Below, piece after piece: positions 36,417 to 45,550 of a stretch of 64,000 nt of DNA. Under the pieces are notes generated by a model. It was not told where the DNA came from. It saw only the letters and a list, made by a program, of their open reading frames with translations, and made no database searches. The DNA comes from Marivirga lumbricoides. Its GTDB lineage: Bacteria > Bacteroidota > Bacteroidia > Cytophagales > Cyclobacteriaceae. Numbering within the stretch: the first letter of the stretch is position 1; every line of letters begins with the position of its first letter. Location of the stretch: assembly GCF_014636295.1 (NCBI RefSeq), contig NZ_BMEC01000018.1, positions 31,788 through 95,787 on the forward strand. The letters run 5' to 3'. A program made the translations under genes and the position numbers.

Positions 36417-37991
36417 TTAAAAATCGCTTAACTCTCCAGCCTCGGCCGCCCAAGTCCAACCAGTAAATACTGATTTATCTGCTCCTACCGTTGGTTCAGT
36501 AACAATTTTAGCTTGCTGTTCTGTCAAACCTGCAAAAACATCACTGTCATCATTAGTATCGTTAAAGATGGCGTCAATTGTTCTGTTACCGCTCTCTAAA
36601 TGGCTTACATTAAATTGAAGATTGCTCAATATAATATTACCATCATTCCAAGAGGCTAAGGTTTTACCGTTCGAAACACCAGTTTCTTCGTCTTTATCAT
36701 TATCCAATTCAAAGTCCGAATTTGCTCTAAAGTTAAAGAAATAAATATTTTCTAACTTTGTTGCAACACCATCTCTTAAATCAGCATATTCACCACCAGT
36801 AGCATCTAAAGATCCTTTTATCGAACCATTTATTAGAGTGAATCCACCTTCATTTAAAGCACCTTCAGGACCATCTAATTCCAGGGCATGATCAGAATCT
36901 GCTCCTAAAATACCAATGAAATTATCTATTGTTCCTGTATAATCCTGATCACAATCAAAACTATCATCAAATGAATTCCATACTAATAAATTTTTAACAT
37001 TAACACTGCCACCAAATGGTTCGATACCATCATCTTGGTTGGCAATAATTTCAATATTTTCAATAATCGTTCCAGATCCGACACCTCCTAAAGTCAAACC
37101 ATTTATTTCGTTTCCTTCACCGATATTAGTACCCCCGTGACGTATAGATACATATTTGAATATACCTGAATTATCTTCTGTATTATCTCCACCATATAGA
37201 CCTCTTGTATCTGAAGGTGGTATACCTTCTATTTGCTTCACCCCATCAGGTACAGAAACCGGAGCTCTACCTAATATAATCACTCCACCCCATAATCCGT
37301 CAGTATCGGGATCTAAATTTGGAGAAGCAATCATACCTGGTTGAATCTCATCTGCTATTGAGGTAAAAATGATAGGTTCCTCCGCAGTACCTTCTGCAAA
37401 GATTTGGCCTCCTCTAGCTATAACCAAAACAGTTGAATTTGCTCCAGAACCGGCTTGCCCTTTAATAATTGTTCCAGCTTCAATATTTAATATACCTCCG
37501 TCTTCAACAATGATTCTATCACCTAGTACATAAATATTGTTCTTTGTCCATGTAACTTCACCTGTAATCGCTTCAGTAACTACAATAGTTTGACTAACCG
37601 GAGGTGCCTCACCTACTGATAATACGTGAGTTACAGTTTCTTCATCACCGTCAACATCTGTAGCTGTAAAAACAAAAACAATATTTTTGTCTGCATCTGC
37701 TTCTTCTGCAGTGTAAGTAAACTCAACTGTAGCAGTAGTCTCTCCATCAAAAGTTCTTTCTTCACCAAAAGCAGCACCATCTTTTGTAATGCTAAATGAT
37801 GCTAAGCCGTCCGGAGCTGTTAAAGTAGCTGTTACAGGACCTAAAGTACCTAAATTCTCGATTTTAGCAGTTGCAGGGATACCTGTAATAGTAACACCCG
37901 CATCAGGCTCGCCTGAATCATCATCATCACACGCGGTGAATCCGAAGCCTATTGCTACAAATAGCAAAGTAAATAATTTAAATTTTTTCAT
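36417..37991 (-). CDS. Beta-helix lipoprotein paired with TonB receptor
   Basis: From the ATG at 37991 the product is 524 residues; the longer frame upstream would bury the signal peptide. The lipobox is FGFTACDDDD. Residues about 30-140 form an Ig/cadherin-like beta-sandwich; from about 140 onward come the repetitive strands of a right-handed parallel beta-helix (IVEDGGILNIEAGTIIKGQ, FAEGTAEEPIIFTSIADE, GTIIENIEIIANQDDGIEPF). Many Bacteroidota TonB receptors are encoded next to this kind of surface lipoprotein, from memory. Carbohydrate binding is possible but unproven. Confidence 0.75.
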   Translation of the reverse strand: MKKFKLFTLLFVAIGFGFTACDDDDSGEPDAGVTITGIPATAKIENLGTLGPVTATLTAPDGLASFSITKDGAAFGEERTFDGETTATVEFTYTAEEADADKNIVFVFTATDVDGDEETVTHVLSVGEAPPVSQTIVVTEAITGEVTWTKNNIYVLGDRIIVEDGGILNIEAGTIIKGQAGSGANSTVLVIARGGQIFAEGTAEEPIIFTSIADEIQPGMIASPNLDPDTDGLWGGVIILGRAPVSVPDGVKQIEGIPPSDTRGLYGGDNTEDNSGIFKYVSIRHGGTNIGEGNEINGLTLGGVGSGTIIENIEIIANQDDGIEPFGGSVNVKNLLVWNSFDDSFDCDQDYTGTIDNFIGILGADSDHALELDGPEGALNEGGFTLINGSIKGSLDATGGEYADLRDGVATKLENIYFFNFRANSDFELDNDKDEETGVSNGKTLASWNDGNIILSNLQFNVSHLESGNRTIDAIFNDTNDDSDVFAGLTEQQAKIVTEPTVGADKSVFTGWTWAAEAGELSDF

Positions 37992-38120
37992 CGTGAATAA
38001 TTTTTTTGCGTTTTTTAAATTCATCTGCGACAAAGGTGGGCAATTAGTATTACCTGAACTTCTACAGCTTTTTAGCAAATTGTTACCAATTATTTCCCGA
38101 TGTTAATTTTATGTTAAACT

Positions 38121-38150
38121 AAAAAAGCATCCCAACCGAGATGCTTTTTT
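38121..38150 (-). terminator. Terminator of MoxR gene
   Basis: An 11-bp stem (AAAAAAGCATC / GATGCTTTTTT) with an 8-base loop ending in T6 on the minus strand, 56 bases past the MoxR stop. A6 on the other side makes it usable in both directions. Confidence 0.8.
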
Positions 38151-38205
38151 ACGTGTCTTTATGTCCAATTAATTTTCTTGATGAAATTGATCATCCGAAT
38201 AGGTA

Positions 38206-39195
38206 TTATCCAATAGGTATTTTGGTAAGAATCGTCTGAATAATATCTTTTGTTGTTATGCCATCTGCCTCAGCTTCATAATTGAGTAATATTCTGTGAT
38301 TCATCACATCATACGCGATTTCTTTAATATCTTCAGGCAATACATAATCCCTTCCTTCCATAAAAGCAATGGCTTTCGCTGCCAGATTTAAATTAATACT
38401 GGCTCTGGGAGAAACTCCATATTGAATATACTCTGCTTCTTTATTTAAATTATAATCCAAAGGGTTTCTGGTAGCATATACCAATTCAATGATATAATGC
38501 TCTAAAGACTCTGAAATTTCTACTTTATTAATTTCATCTCTTATCTTAAATATATCCTCTTTAGAAAGTAATGAACGCACTGTATTATCGAACGACAAAT
38601 TAGCCATTCTTCGCATCACTTCTAACTCCTGAGATTTGGTAGGATAATCAACTGTTACTTTCAGCATAAACCTATCCACCTGAGCTTCCGGTAGTGGATA
38701 AGTACCTTCCTGATCTACCGGGTTTTGAGTAGCCAACACAAGAAATGGCCTGTCCAGCTTGAAGGAAGTTTCCCCAATGGTTACCTGTTTTTCCTGCATG
38801 GCTTCCAATAAGGCAGACTGCACTTTGGCAGGGGATCGGTTTACCTCATCAGCTAATATCAGGTTAGAGAAAATAGGGCCTTTTTTTACCTCAAATTTTC
38901 CTTCCTTCTGATTATAGATCATGGTTCCGATCAAATCGGAAGGCATTAAATCAGGGGTAAATTGCACCCTTTGAAAATCTAGATGTAAAACTTCTGCCAG
39001 GGTATTAACAGTCAGGGTTTTTGCCAGGCCCGGCACACCTTCCAATAGCACATGTCCATTGGTAAAAAGGCCTACCAAAAGCCTGTTGATCATGTATTCC
39101 TGACCCACTACTACTTTTCCAACCTCAGCAATAACTTCTTTAACCTTTTGCTGTAACAAACTTCTTTCCTCAGATATTTGTGTTTCTTCCATCAT
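38206..39195 (-). CDS. MoxR-family AAA+ ATPase
   Basis: A 329-residue cytoplasmic AAA+ ATPase. Walker A is GVPGLAKT (near 54-61), Walker B LILADEVNRSPAKVQSALLE, sensor 1 LATQNP and the arginine-finger region EAQVDRFMLKV; the C-terminal lid contains SPRASINL. MoxR proteins act as chaperones, usually next to DUF58 and VWA-domain genes (BatA-like). None of those is adjacent here, so the partner is not visible. Two ATGs open the frame. It lies 29 bases after apt, with a candidate -7 box in between. Confidence 0.92.
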   Translation of the reverse strand: MMEETQISEERSLLQQKVKEVIAEVGKVVVGQEYMINRLLVGLFTNGHVLLEGVPGLAKTLTVNTLAEVLHLDFQRVQFTPDLMPSDLIGTMIYNQKEGKFEVKKGPIFSNLILADEVNRSPAKVQSALLEAMQEKQVTIGETSFKLDRPFLVLATQNPVDQEGTYPLPEAQVDRFMLKVTVDYPTKSQELEVMRRMANLSFDNTVRSLLSKEDIFKIRDEINKVEISESLEHYIIELVYATRNPLDYNLNKEAEYIQYGVSPRASINLNLAAKAIAFMEGRDYVLPEDIKEIAYDVMNHRILLNYEAEADGITTKDIIQTILTKIPIG

Positions 39196-39216
39196 TCAAT
39201 GTCAATAATTATATTC

Positions 39217-39224
39217 CAAATCTA
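39217..39224 (-). promoter_or_regulatory. Candidate -7 box of MoxR gene
   Basis: TAGATTTG on the minus strand, directly after the apt stop and 21 bases before the MoxR ATG, fits TAnnTTTG. No clear -33 partner. Confidence 0.4.
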
Positions 39225-39755
39225 TTAAAATGAAACGATACTATGAATAGATTCATTGTGAGATTTTAGTTTTAATCTACCTTCTAAAAACCCTAACTCA
39301 ATTAAAAAGGTAAAGTTGCAGGCGACTGCACCCAGCTTCTCCACCAAAATTGCTGCAGCCTCAGCAGTTCCGCCAGTCGCTAATAAATCGTCATGGATCA
39401 TTACGCGCTGACCCGGCTTTAAAGCGTCTTCATGAATTTCCATGCTGGCGCTGCCATACTCAAGGCTATAAGCATGCTTAACGGTTTTATAAGGAAGCTT
39501 TCCTTCTTTCCGCACAGGAACAAAGGGTATTCCTAGCCTCTCAGCAATCAGCATTCCGAATAAAAAGCCTCTTGACTCAACACCAACAATTACATCAATA
39601 TCTTGCTCTTTGGCTTTCTCTGCAAACCAATCAACTATTTCCTTCACTAAAGAGGGATTTGAAAGAACAGGAGTAATATCTTTAAATATGATTCCCGGTT
39701 TGGGAAAATCAGGAATATCCCTGATGGATTGGTTTAGTTTTTCTGATACTGTCAT
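39225..39755 (-). CDS. apt: Adenine phosphoribosyltransferase
   Basis: A 176-residue purine salvage enzyme making AMP from adenine and PRPP. The PRPP-binding loop is VMIHDDLLATGGTAEAA, and VIVGVESRGFLFGM and FVPVRKEGKLPYKT are characteristic of Apt. The length is normal, start ATG. It follows mazG on the same strand after about 1 kb of mixed sequence and precedes MoxR, forming at most a loose transcription unit. Confidence 0.95.
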   Translation of the reverse strand: MTVSEKLNQSIRDIPDFPKPGIIFKDITPVLSNPSLVKEIVDWFAEKAKEQDIDVIVGVESRGFLFGMLIAERLGIPFVPVRKEGKLPYKTVKHAYSLEYGSASMEIHEDALKPGQRVMIHDDLLATGGTAEAAAILVEKLGAVACNFTFLIELGFLEGRLKLKSHNESIHSIVSF

Positions 39756-39985
39756 TAAAATTATCGATTTCTACTTTTGAGCTTTTTATAGAATGGCTAA
39801 GTTAATTAAATTACTATAACGATTCCTATATCAGAGATTCTAATTAATAAACATATCTGACCTATGCGAGGTACCGACATGGCCACAACATTGCGATGTA
39901 CGTATGTCGCAAACATCAGACATTTTTAGTTAATGTTGATCTTTTTAATTTCAGACACCCACTCACAAATCTCGGTTTCCAATCA

Positions 39986-40795
39986 TTATTTTAACCCCTT
40001 CGCTTTTTCCCAGTAAAAATCCATCTCTTTTAAAGTCATATCGCCCAAACTTTTACCTGCCTTTTTAGATTCCTGCTCAAGATATTGAAACCTCTTGATA
40101 AATTTTTTGTTAGTCTTTTCAAGTGCCTCTTCAGGGTTAATATCATTAAATCGGGCATAATTAATCAGGCTAAAAAGTACATCTCCAAATTCTTCTGTAG
40201 CTTTTTCTTTATTTCCGGCTTCCTCCTCCTGCTTAAACTCCTGAATTTCTTCCCGCACTTTTCCCCATACCTGGCTCTTTTCGTCCCAATCAAAACCTAT
40301 CCCTCGTGCTTTTTCCTGAATGCGCATAGCCTTAATAAGTGCTGGTAAGGATTTTGGAACTCCTCCTAAAACAGAAACATTACCTTTTTCCTTAAGCTTA
40401 ATTTTTTCCCAGTTAGATTTTACCGCATCTTCATCATCAGCCTTAACATCTGCATAAATATGGGGGTGACGATGAATCAACTTATCGCAAATACCATTCA
40501 GAACATCTGAAACATCAAAAGCTTTCTGCTCATCCGCTATGCGTGAATAGAAAACCAGGTGCAACATAATATCACCCAGCTCCTTTTTGATCTCCTGAAG
40601 ATCCCCTTCTAAAATGGCATCAGAAAGCTCAAAAGTTTCTTCTATGGTTAAATGACGGATACTTTCTATGGTTTGCTTTTGATCCCAAGGACAAAGCATG
40701 CGCAACTGATCCATAATAGTTAATAAACGGTCAAAGGCTTTTAGCTTTTCATCCCTTTTCGGATCAGGATATTGTGGAACTTCTTTGGCTTTCAT
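39986..40795 (-). CDS. mazG: Nucleoside triphosphate pyrophosphohydrolase MazG
   Basis: From the ATG at 40795 the product is 269 residues; a TTG 7 codons upstream opens the frame. Two tandem all-alpha MazG domains are visible: the first with MLCPWDQKQTIESIRHLTIEETFELSDAI and ELGDIMLHLVFYSRIAD, the second with KVREEIQEFKQEE and EEFGDVLFSLINYARF, each with the EExxE ... ExxD magnesium site. It hydrolyses (d)NTPs and may lower ppGpp-related stress signals in some bacteria. Single gene with ordinary flanks. Confidence 0.95.
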   Translation of the reverse strand: MKAKEVPQYPDPKRDEKLKAFDRLLTIMDQLRMLCPWDQKQTIESIRHLTIEETFELSDAILEGDLQEIKKELGDIMLHLVFYSRIADEQKAFDVSDVLNGICDKLIHRHPHIYADVKADDEDAVKSNWEKIKLKEKGNVSVLGGVPKSLPALIKAMRIQEKARGIGFDWDEKSQVWGKVREEIQEFKQEEEAGNKEKATEEFGDVLFSLINYARFNDINPEEALEKTNKKFIKRFQYLEQESKKAGKSLGDMTLKEMDFYWEKAKGLK

Positions 40796-41028
40796 TGCTG
40801 AGGGAATTTTATTCAACTATTTTTTAAAACACAAAAAACAACATAATTAATTGGAAAAGGAAATTGACTAGATTATCAAATCTTACAAAAACTTAAATAG
40901 AGCCTATTAGGCAACTACACGAGAATCAAATACATGTGCATGAATTTCAGTAACAAACTATTAACTATTGTGTGCTCTAATTTTAGGATCCATATAAAAT
41001 ATTCAATCAGAGGGTATAGTTTATAATA

Positions 41029-41976
41029 TTACCTGCTATCCTCCTCAGATAAAATTTCGCTAATATTTAAAATTATATCATTTAACTCATACGCTGATAA
41101 ATCTATTAGGCCAATTATATTCTTTAATTCTTCTTCATTATGTTCATATTTACTGATATTGATTAATCCTAAAATGCGAGCCAGTGGCCCACGCACTTTA
41201 TGAGCATTTAAATTGGCATATTCAATAATTTTCTTGTTCTTCATCTGGATTATGTCCGACCGCTCTTTAACCAGTCTCTCCAGGTCCTGATTTAATTGAT
41301 GGAGTTGTTCGGATTGACTTAATAACTCTTCATTTGTAAGCGTAAGTGCTCTATTGGAAGCACTCAATTTCTCCTCGTACCGGATATTAATTTTATTAAA
41401 CCTGTATATGATTACACAAAGAAACAAGCTGAATAAAATTGGTGGTAATTTATAATCAGTGAAGCTATCCATATAATTAACCAACTCTATTTTATTAGGA
41501 TTAAAACTAATTAGTAGTTTATCAATAAAGATGGTAAGTATAAAGTAGAAGGCTGAAAAAATAAGCATTAATTTTCTCTCAAGCTTATAATGAAATATTA
41601 AGAGAGGTAGCCCGGCAAAAATTGCTGTAGCATAATGAAACCACAAAAGCTGGCCAGGAAAAAAATCCTGCAAAATTATGGGCATTCCCACTATAAAGAA
41701 ACCAGGGCCAATTATAAATAAACTTTTAGCAGCTTTATAATGGCCTGCTTTATTAATAAAAGGTACTAAAGGTAATAATAGGGCAATAATCAAACGCCTA
41801 TAACCTGCTAATGTATTGACTGCAAAGAAAAAATCATTGATTACAAGAAACAGGCAAATTAGTGACAGGTAGATACTAAGTGAGTTAGTTAAGTAAACTT
41901 TCCTCTGCTGTTCTGCATCAGTTTCTTCCTCGATGCCTAACTGGAATATCTTAAAAAAAAAACTCTTTAACTTCAT
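41029..41976 (-). CDS. Membrane protein with histidine-kinase phosphoacceptor region, no ATPase domain
   Basis: A 315-residue protein. Residues about 30-195 contain six membrane helices. About 200-245 is a coiled coil (ELLSQSEQLHQLNQDLERLV), and about 248-310 is a dimerisation/phosphoacceptor-like segment with the H-box NAHKVRGPLARILGLINI (His259). The protein stops within 56 residues of that His, so the HATPase_c domain is missing altogether; the stop is followed by 200 bases with no continuation in any frame. It could be phosphorylated by another kinase or act as a histidine phosphotransfer/dimerisation partner. Not obviously a frameshift. Confidence 0.75.
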   Translation of the reverse strand: MKLKSFFFKIFQLGIEEETDAEQQRKVYLTNSLSIYLSLICLFLVINDFFFAVNTLAGYRRLIIALLLPLVPFINKAGHYKAAKSLFIIGPGFFIVGMPIILQDFFPGQLLWFHYATAIFAGLPLLIFHYKLERKLMLIFSAFYFILTIFIDKLLISFNPNKIELVNYMDSFTDYKLPPILFSLFLCVIIYRFNKINIRYEEKLSASNRALTLTNEELLSQSEQLHQLNQDLERLVKERSDIIQMKNKKIIEYANLNAHKVRGPLARILGLINISKYEHNEEELKNIIGLIDLSAYELNDIILNISEILSEEDSR

Positions 41977-42114
41977 CCTGTTTAGTAATATAAACTAATA
42001 GTACAGGAAGCGAGATATTGCTATAGTAATATATCACTACCAGATAGTAAATTTTAACTGTTTTTCAATATAAGAAACTTTGCCTGTTTCTTAGGCGTTA
42101 TGCGGTAAGAGTAT

Positions 42115-42122
42115 TAATTTTG
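42115..42122 (+). promoter_or_regulatory. Candidate -7 box of Cys-rich small protein
   Basis: TAATTTTG fits TAnnTTTG and is 53 bases before the ATG of the 73-residue protein. Confidence 0.4.
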
Positions 42123-42175
42123 CGAAACAAAAGTAAAAGCATTATTTATAATGCGACCAATAAAATTATAGATTT

Positions 42176-42397
42176 ATGACTACATTTTTGGTAACTATAG
42201 GATTTATCGCAGCATTTTTCTTAATGATGTCTGTAAGATTATTATTTGTGAAAAATGGCGAATTTAAGGGGACCTGTGCTTCCCAAAGCCCTTTTCTCAA
42301 CAAAGAAGGAGAGGCTTGTGGCTTTTGTGGCCGTCAACCTGGGGAACAGTGTGGAAACCCTGATTCAGAAGTAAACAAGGTTTTAAATAAATTTTAA
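42176..42397 (+). CDS. Small Cys-rich membrane protein
   Basis: A 73-residue protein with one N-terminal membrane helix (LVTIGFIAAFFLMMSVRLLF) and a soluble tail holding five cysteines in the order C (GTCASQ), C-x2-C (ACGFCGR) and C (EQCGNP), a spacing that could bind a metal or Fe-S cluster. Similar short proteins, often called membrane or secreted protein, are widespread in Bacteroidota, as I recall. Too short for confident family assignment; ATG start and a strong terminator downstream support a real gene. Confidence 0.75.
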   Translation: MTTFLVTIGFIAAFFLMMSVRLLFVKNGEFKGTCASQSPFLNKEGEACGFCGRQPGEQCGNPDSEVNKVLNKF

Positions 42398-42403
42398 AGT
42401 ATA

Positions 42404-42458
42404 GTTGCTCAAAAAAAATGGGGTTTCTTGCTGAGAAACCCCATTTTTTTTGAGCAAC
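42404..42458. terminator. Bidirectional terminator with 25-bp perfect stem
   Basis: The arms are 25 bases each, perfectly complementary, with a 5-base loop; each begins GTTGCTC, then A8, then TGGGGTTTCT. A8/T8 tracts inside the stem provide U-tracts in both directions. It sits in the 67-base gap between the convergent Cys-rich protein and PiT-like genes. Confidence 0.9.
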
Positions 42459-42464
42459 TCTTAC

Positions 42465-43595
42465 TTAGAACAACTTCATGAAGAAGTTAATAATTTCTGC
42501 TCGAATGGCAGGGTTGGCTCCGGAAGCTAATGCTACAGAGATAAGTAAACCTATCATTGCGTAAGAGAAATCTCTTAAGATCATCTTTCCTGCTTTCATT
42601 TTATGCTTTTTGCCTTTCTTCTTACGGGCAAGGCTCACAGCTATTTCCCTTCCACCTATTATACCTAAAAACACCCAAGTGGTACTCATGGGTACGGTAC
42701 TTATAAATAACTTATATATTAATAAGATCACGTAAGTTAAATCCACCAAAGTAGCCGCTCTTACATCAGAAATTCTTACTTTCTCGCTTACTACTCTTTG
42801 AATTTTATCGCCACGAAGGTAGAATAGCAAGCCAAGGCCAAAAAATATAGTAGCTGCAAAAACAAAGAATTGAAAAGCCGTTTGTTGACGAGGAAGAAAA
42901 ACAGCCACATTAGCTCCATCCTGCATTACCCAAACCGCCCATAAAGTACCACTAACTACCCATTGGGTAATACTCCAGCCTACGTGCATACTACGGCTTT
43001 TAAAGTATTTCTTAATAATGTTATAGCCGGCATACCACACAATAAATGATAAAATAAAAGCAAGGGCATAACCTGAAACACTCTTTAGCACCATTGAGGT
43101 TATTCCACTGGAGCTGGCACTAAAAACGCTCAATAAAAGAAAAGTAGTGGAAACGGGCATTCTCATTCTTGTAAGGATAAGCAATACCAGCGGAGCTATT
43201 ATCTGGAAAAAGCTGAAATTTTCTGGGTGGGGGTAATCACTTGTTCCATCCGGATTGAGCAAGCGCTGGTAAGTAACATCTCCATCAAAATAAACCCAAC
43301 TGAAAGTGACTGTTATTAAGAAAATACTACCGATAAAAAGCCATAAGACCCACCATTGCCTCAATTTATTGCTCTCTATAAACGTTCCCAGAGATTGAAT
43401 ACTGTCGTTTGCCACAGCAGCATAAGCTGCAAATGCAAAACCTAGCCACATGGCCGCTCTTCCGTAATCTATTAAAATTGCCGCTAAAACAAATCCTGAA
43501 AGTATAATTGCAAGAAAAGTCTTTTCCTGAATGAGAAAATCAAGCACATTTAAGTAAGGCCTGTTCCTCTCAATTCTCTTAAATTTTTTCGCCAT
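42465..43595 (-). CDS. PiT-like inorganic phosphate permease family protein
   Basis: A 376-residue membrane protein with about ten helices. Two inverted signature-like repeats are seen: AVANDSIQSLGTF (residues 59-71, cf. GANDxxNxxGT of PiT) and VMQDGANVAVF (near 220); RMPVSTTFLLLSV and VPMSTTWVFLGIIGGRE match the PVSTTH loops of the same family. It is therefore a PiT-superfamily transporter, but the second repeat has lost the usual ND, so the ion may differ from phosphate. Downstream (273 bases) of the arsenic operon on the same strand. Confidence 0.8.
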   Translation of the reverse strand: MAKKFKRIERNRPYLNVLDFLIQEKTFLAIILSGFVLAAILIDYGRAAMWLGFAFAAYAAVANDSIQSLGTFIESNKLRQWWVLWLFIGSIFLITVTFSWVYFDGDVTYQRLLNPDGTSDYPHPENFSFFQIIAPLVLLILTRMRMPVSTTFLLLSVFSASSSGITSMVLKSVSGYALAFILSFIVWYAGYNIIKKYFKSRSMHVGWSITQWVVSGTLWAVWVMQDGANVAVFLPRQQTAFQFFVFAATIFFGLGLLFYLRGDKIQRVVSEKVRISDVRAATLVDLTYVILLIYKLFISTVPMSTTWVFLGIIGGREIAVSLARKKKGKKHKMKAGKMILRDFSYAMIGLLISVALASGANPAIRAEIINFFMKLF

Positions 43596-43868
43596 TGAAA
43601 TTTGTTGAATTAATCTTAAAATTCTACTGCAAAAATATGTTTATAATTAGTCTTTTCAATATTGCGGCATCTTATTTCGACTAATTCAATGTTATCATAT
43701 TGTTAAGAAAGACATAAAACTACGTTTAAAAAAACAGTATATAACACATAAATGCCGATTGTAAAGATTAAATAAACATTTAATTAATATTATTGATAGC
43801 TGAGAAGGGCCGTTTGTAAAGAGAATTTATAACTATGAAACTGCAGTAGCAGATTTCACAAAGTACCT

Positions 43869-44915
43869 CTATACGCTTTGTTTACGATTAACAAACGCTA
43901 CTAAAGAAAGCATTACCGGCACCTCTACCAGAACACCTACCACACATACCAATGCTGCGGGGCTTTTTAAACCAAATAAACCAATAGCAACAGCAACTGA
44001 CAGCTCGAAAAAATTACTGGCGCCAATCATTGCTGCAGGCGCACAAACAGCATGCGTTAAATGAAGTTTTTTACCCGCAAACCAGGTAATGAAAAAGATA
44101 AAATAAGTCTGAATAATTAAAGGAACCCCTATTAGTAAAATAATAAAAGGATTATTCAGTATATGTTCTCCCTGAAAAGCAAAAAGTAACAGTAATGTTA
44201 ATAGCAAAGCAATTATGCTAAATGGCTTCAATTTGGGTAGAAACTCCTCTTTAAACCACTGTTGTCCTCTGGATTTTGTCAAGATTTTATTTGTTAAAAT
44301 ACCCGCTACCAAAGGAAGCACCACATAGATGAAGATACTTAAAAAAAGTGTAGAGTAAGGAACAACCACATCAGTTATTCCCAATAAAAGACCTACAATA
44401 GGAACAAAGGCTATAAGAATAATCAAATCATTTACCGATACCTGCATCAGGGTATAGTTAGGATCACCATCACTTAAATAGGACCACACAAAAACCATAG
44501 CTGTGCAGGGTGCTGCACCCAATATTATGGCTCCTGCAATATATTCACCTGCCAGTTCAGTAGAAATAACCGCCTGGTAGATATTAGAAAAGAATAACCA
44601 TGCAAAAAATGCCATAGTAAAAGGCTTTAAAAACCAGTTAACTACTACAGTTAACAAAATACCTTTAGGCTTTCTACCTACTTTCTTAATACTTGAAAGA
44701 TCTATTTGCAGCATCATAGGGTAAATCATCATCCAAATGAAAATAGCAATGGGTATATTAACCTGATAAATCTCCATCTCGCTCAAATATTGTATGGAAT
44801 CTCCCACCAAAGAGCCAATTAGAATTCCTCCAACGATACAAAGAGCTACCCAAAGACTTAAATATTTCTCAAAAAATGCTATCTGCTTTTTACTCTTTTT
44901 TAAATTCTTAACCAT
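43869..44915 (-). CDS. arsB: ACR3-family arsenite efflux transporter
   Basis: From the ATG at 44915 the product is 348 residues with ten membrane helices. It is an ACR3/BART-superfamily carrier, not the unrelated ArsB pump, despite the frequent symbol. Hallmarks are FIWMMIYPMMLQIDLSS, the TM4 cysteine motif GAAPCTAMVFVWSYLSDGD, and TM9 PAAMIGASNFFELSVAVAI. It exports arsenite using the proton-motive force. The ATG overlaps the arsenate reductase stop by 8 bases, so the two are translationally coupled. Confidence 0.93.
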   Translation of the reverse strand: MVKNLKKSKKQIAFFEKYLSLWVALCIVGGILIGSLVGDSIQYLSEMEIYQVNIPIAIFIWMMIYPMMLQIDLSSIKKVGRKPKGILLTVVVNWFLKPFTMAFFAWLFFSNIYQAVISTELAGEYIAGAIILGAAPCTAMVFVWSYLSDGDPNYTLMQVSVNDLIILIAFVPIVGLLLGITDVVVPYSTLFLSIFIYVVLPLVAGILTNKILTKSRGQQWFKEEFLPKLKPFSIIALLLTLLLLFAFQGEHILNNPFIILLIGVPLIIQTYFIFFITWFAGKKLHLTHAVCAPAAMIGASNFFELSVAVAIGLFGLKSPAALVCVVGVLVEVPVMLSLVAFVNRKQSV

Positions 44916-45540
44916 CTGTTTTCTGAATTTGAGAAAAAACATAAAACATCTCTGTGGCTATTTCAATAGAACGTTCTTCGTATTTCTGTAGCTCAAGCGG
45001 AGTGTCATCAAACAGTTTAGGGTCTTCATACCTGACAGGAACTCTTAAATGAGCGCCTGGTATAAAAGGACAGTTTTCATCTGCATGAGAACAAGTCATT
45101 ATAGCGGCAAAATCTCTGTTAGGATTAATGGCATCATCATACAATTTAGAAAATGCCACAACAGGTTCTGAATCATCAGAGTAGAAGATGAACCATTTAG
45201 GGTTTAGTTCACCTTTACGTGTAACTCTAAAACCGGCTTTTTTAATTGCTTCTACAGCTCTATCGTTAAAACCTGTCACTTCCACACCTCCAGAGTAGCT
45301 CTCTATATGTACATTGTGATAAGCTGCCGCTGTTTTAGCCCATATCTGAGCTAGCTGGCTTCTTCGGCTATTATGTGTACAAATAAAATTCAGTCGAACA
45401 GGTAAATGTTCATTTATTCTTTGCTGCACATACCCTACTAACTTTTCCAGCACCGCCTTTCTCTCTTGTGTAATTGCTTGAAAGGGTAGTCGACCTATTG
45501 TTTCCAAAAGCTGGCTATTAAGCATCAGTGTACTTTTCAT
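44908..45540 (-). CDS. arsC: Arsenate reductase, low-molecular-weight phosphatase type
   Basis: From the ATG at 45540 the product is 210 residues (the frame extends 15 codons upstream over the previous gene end). The phosphatase loop is FICTHNSRRSQLAQIWA (C-x5-R-S), with further redox-type Cys in MTCSHADENCPF; the general acid Asp is in YEDPKLFDDTP. It reduces arsenate to arsenite for export by the coupled ACR3 pump. An N-terminal extension of about 60 residues precedes the loop, as in several Bacteroidota homologues. The electron donor (thioredoxin or glutaredoxin) is not visible. Confidence 0.88.
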   Translation of the reverse strand: MKSTLMLNSQLLETIGRLPFQAITQERKAVLEKLVGYVQQRINEHLPVRLNFICTHNSRRSQLAQIWAKTAAAYHNVHIESYSGGVEVTGFNDRAVEAIKKAGFRVTRKGELNPKWFIFYSDDSEPVVAFSKLYDDAINPNRDFAAIMTCSHADENCPFIPGAHLRVPVRYEDPKLFDDTPLELQKYEERSIEIATEMFYVFSQIQKTDG

Positions 45541-45550
45541 GATGTTTTTA

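Noticed and set aside
39890-39915. Small hairpin TTGCGA ... TCGCAA between apt and mazG
   Set aside because: Short stem with G-U pairs, no T run, and no gene nearby that needs it.
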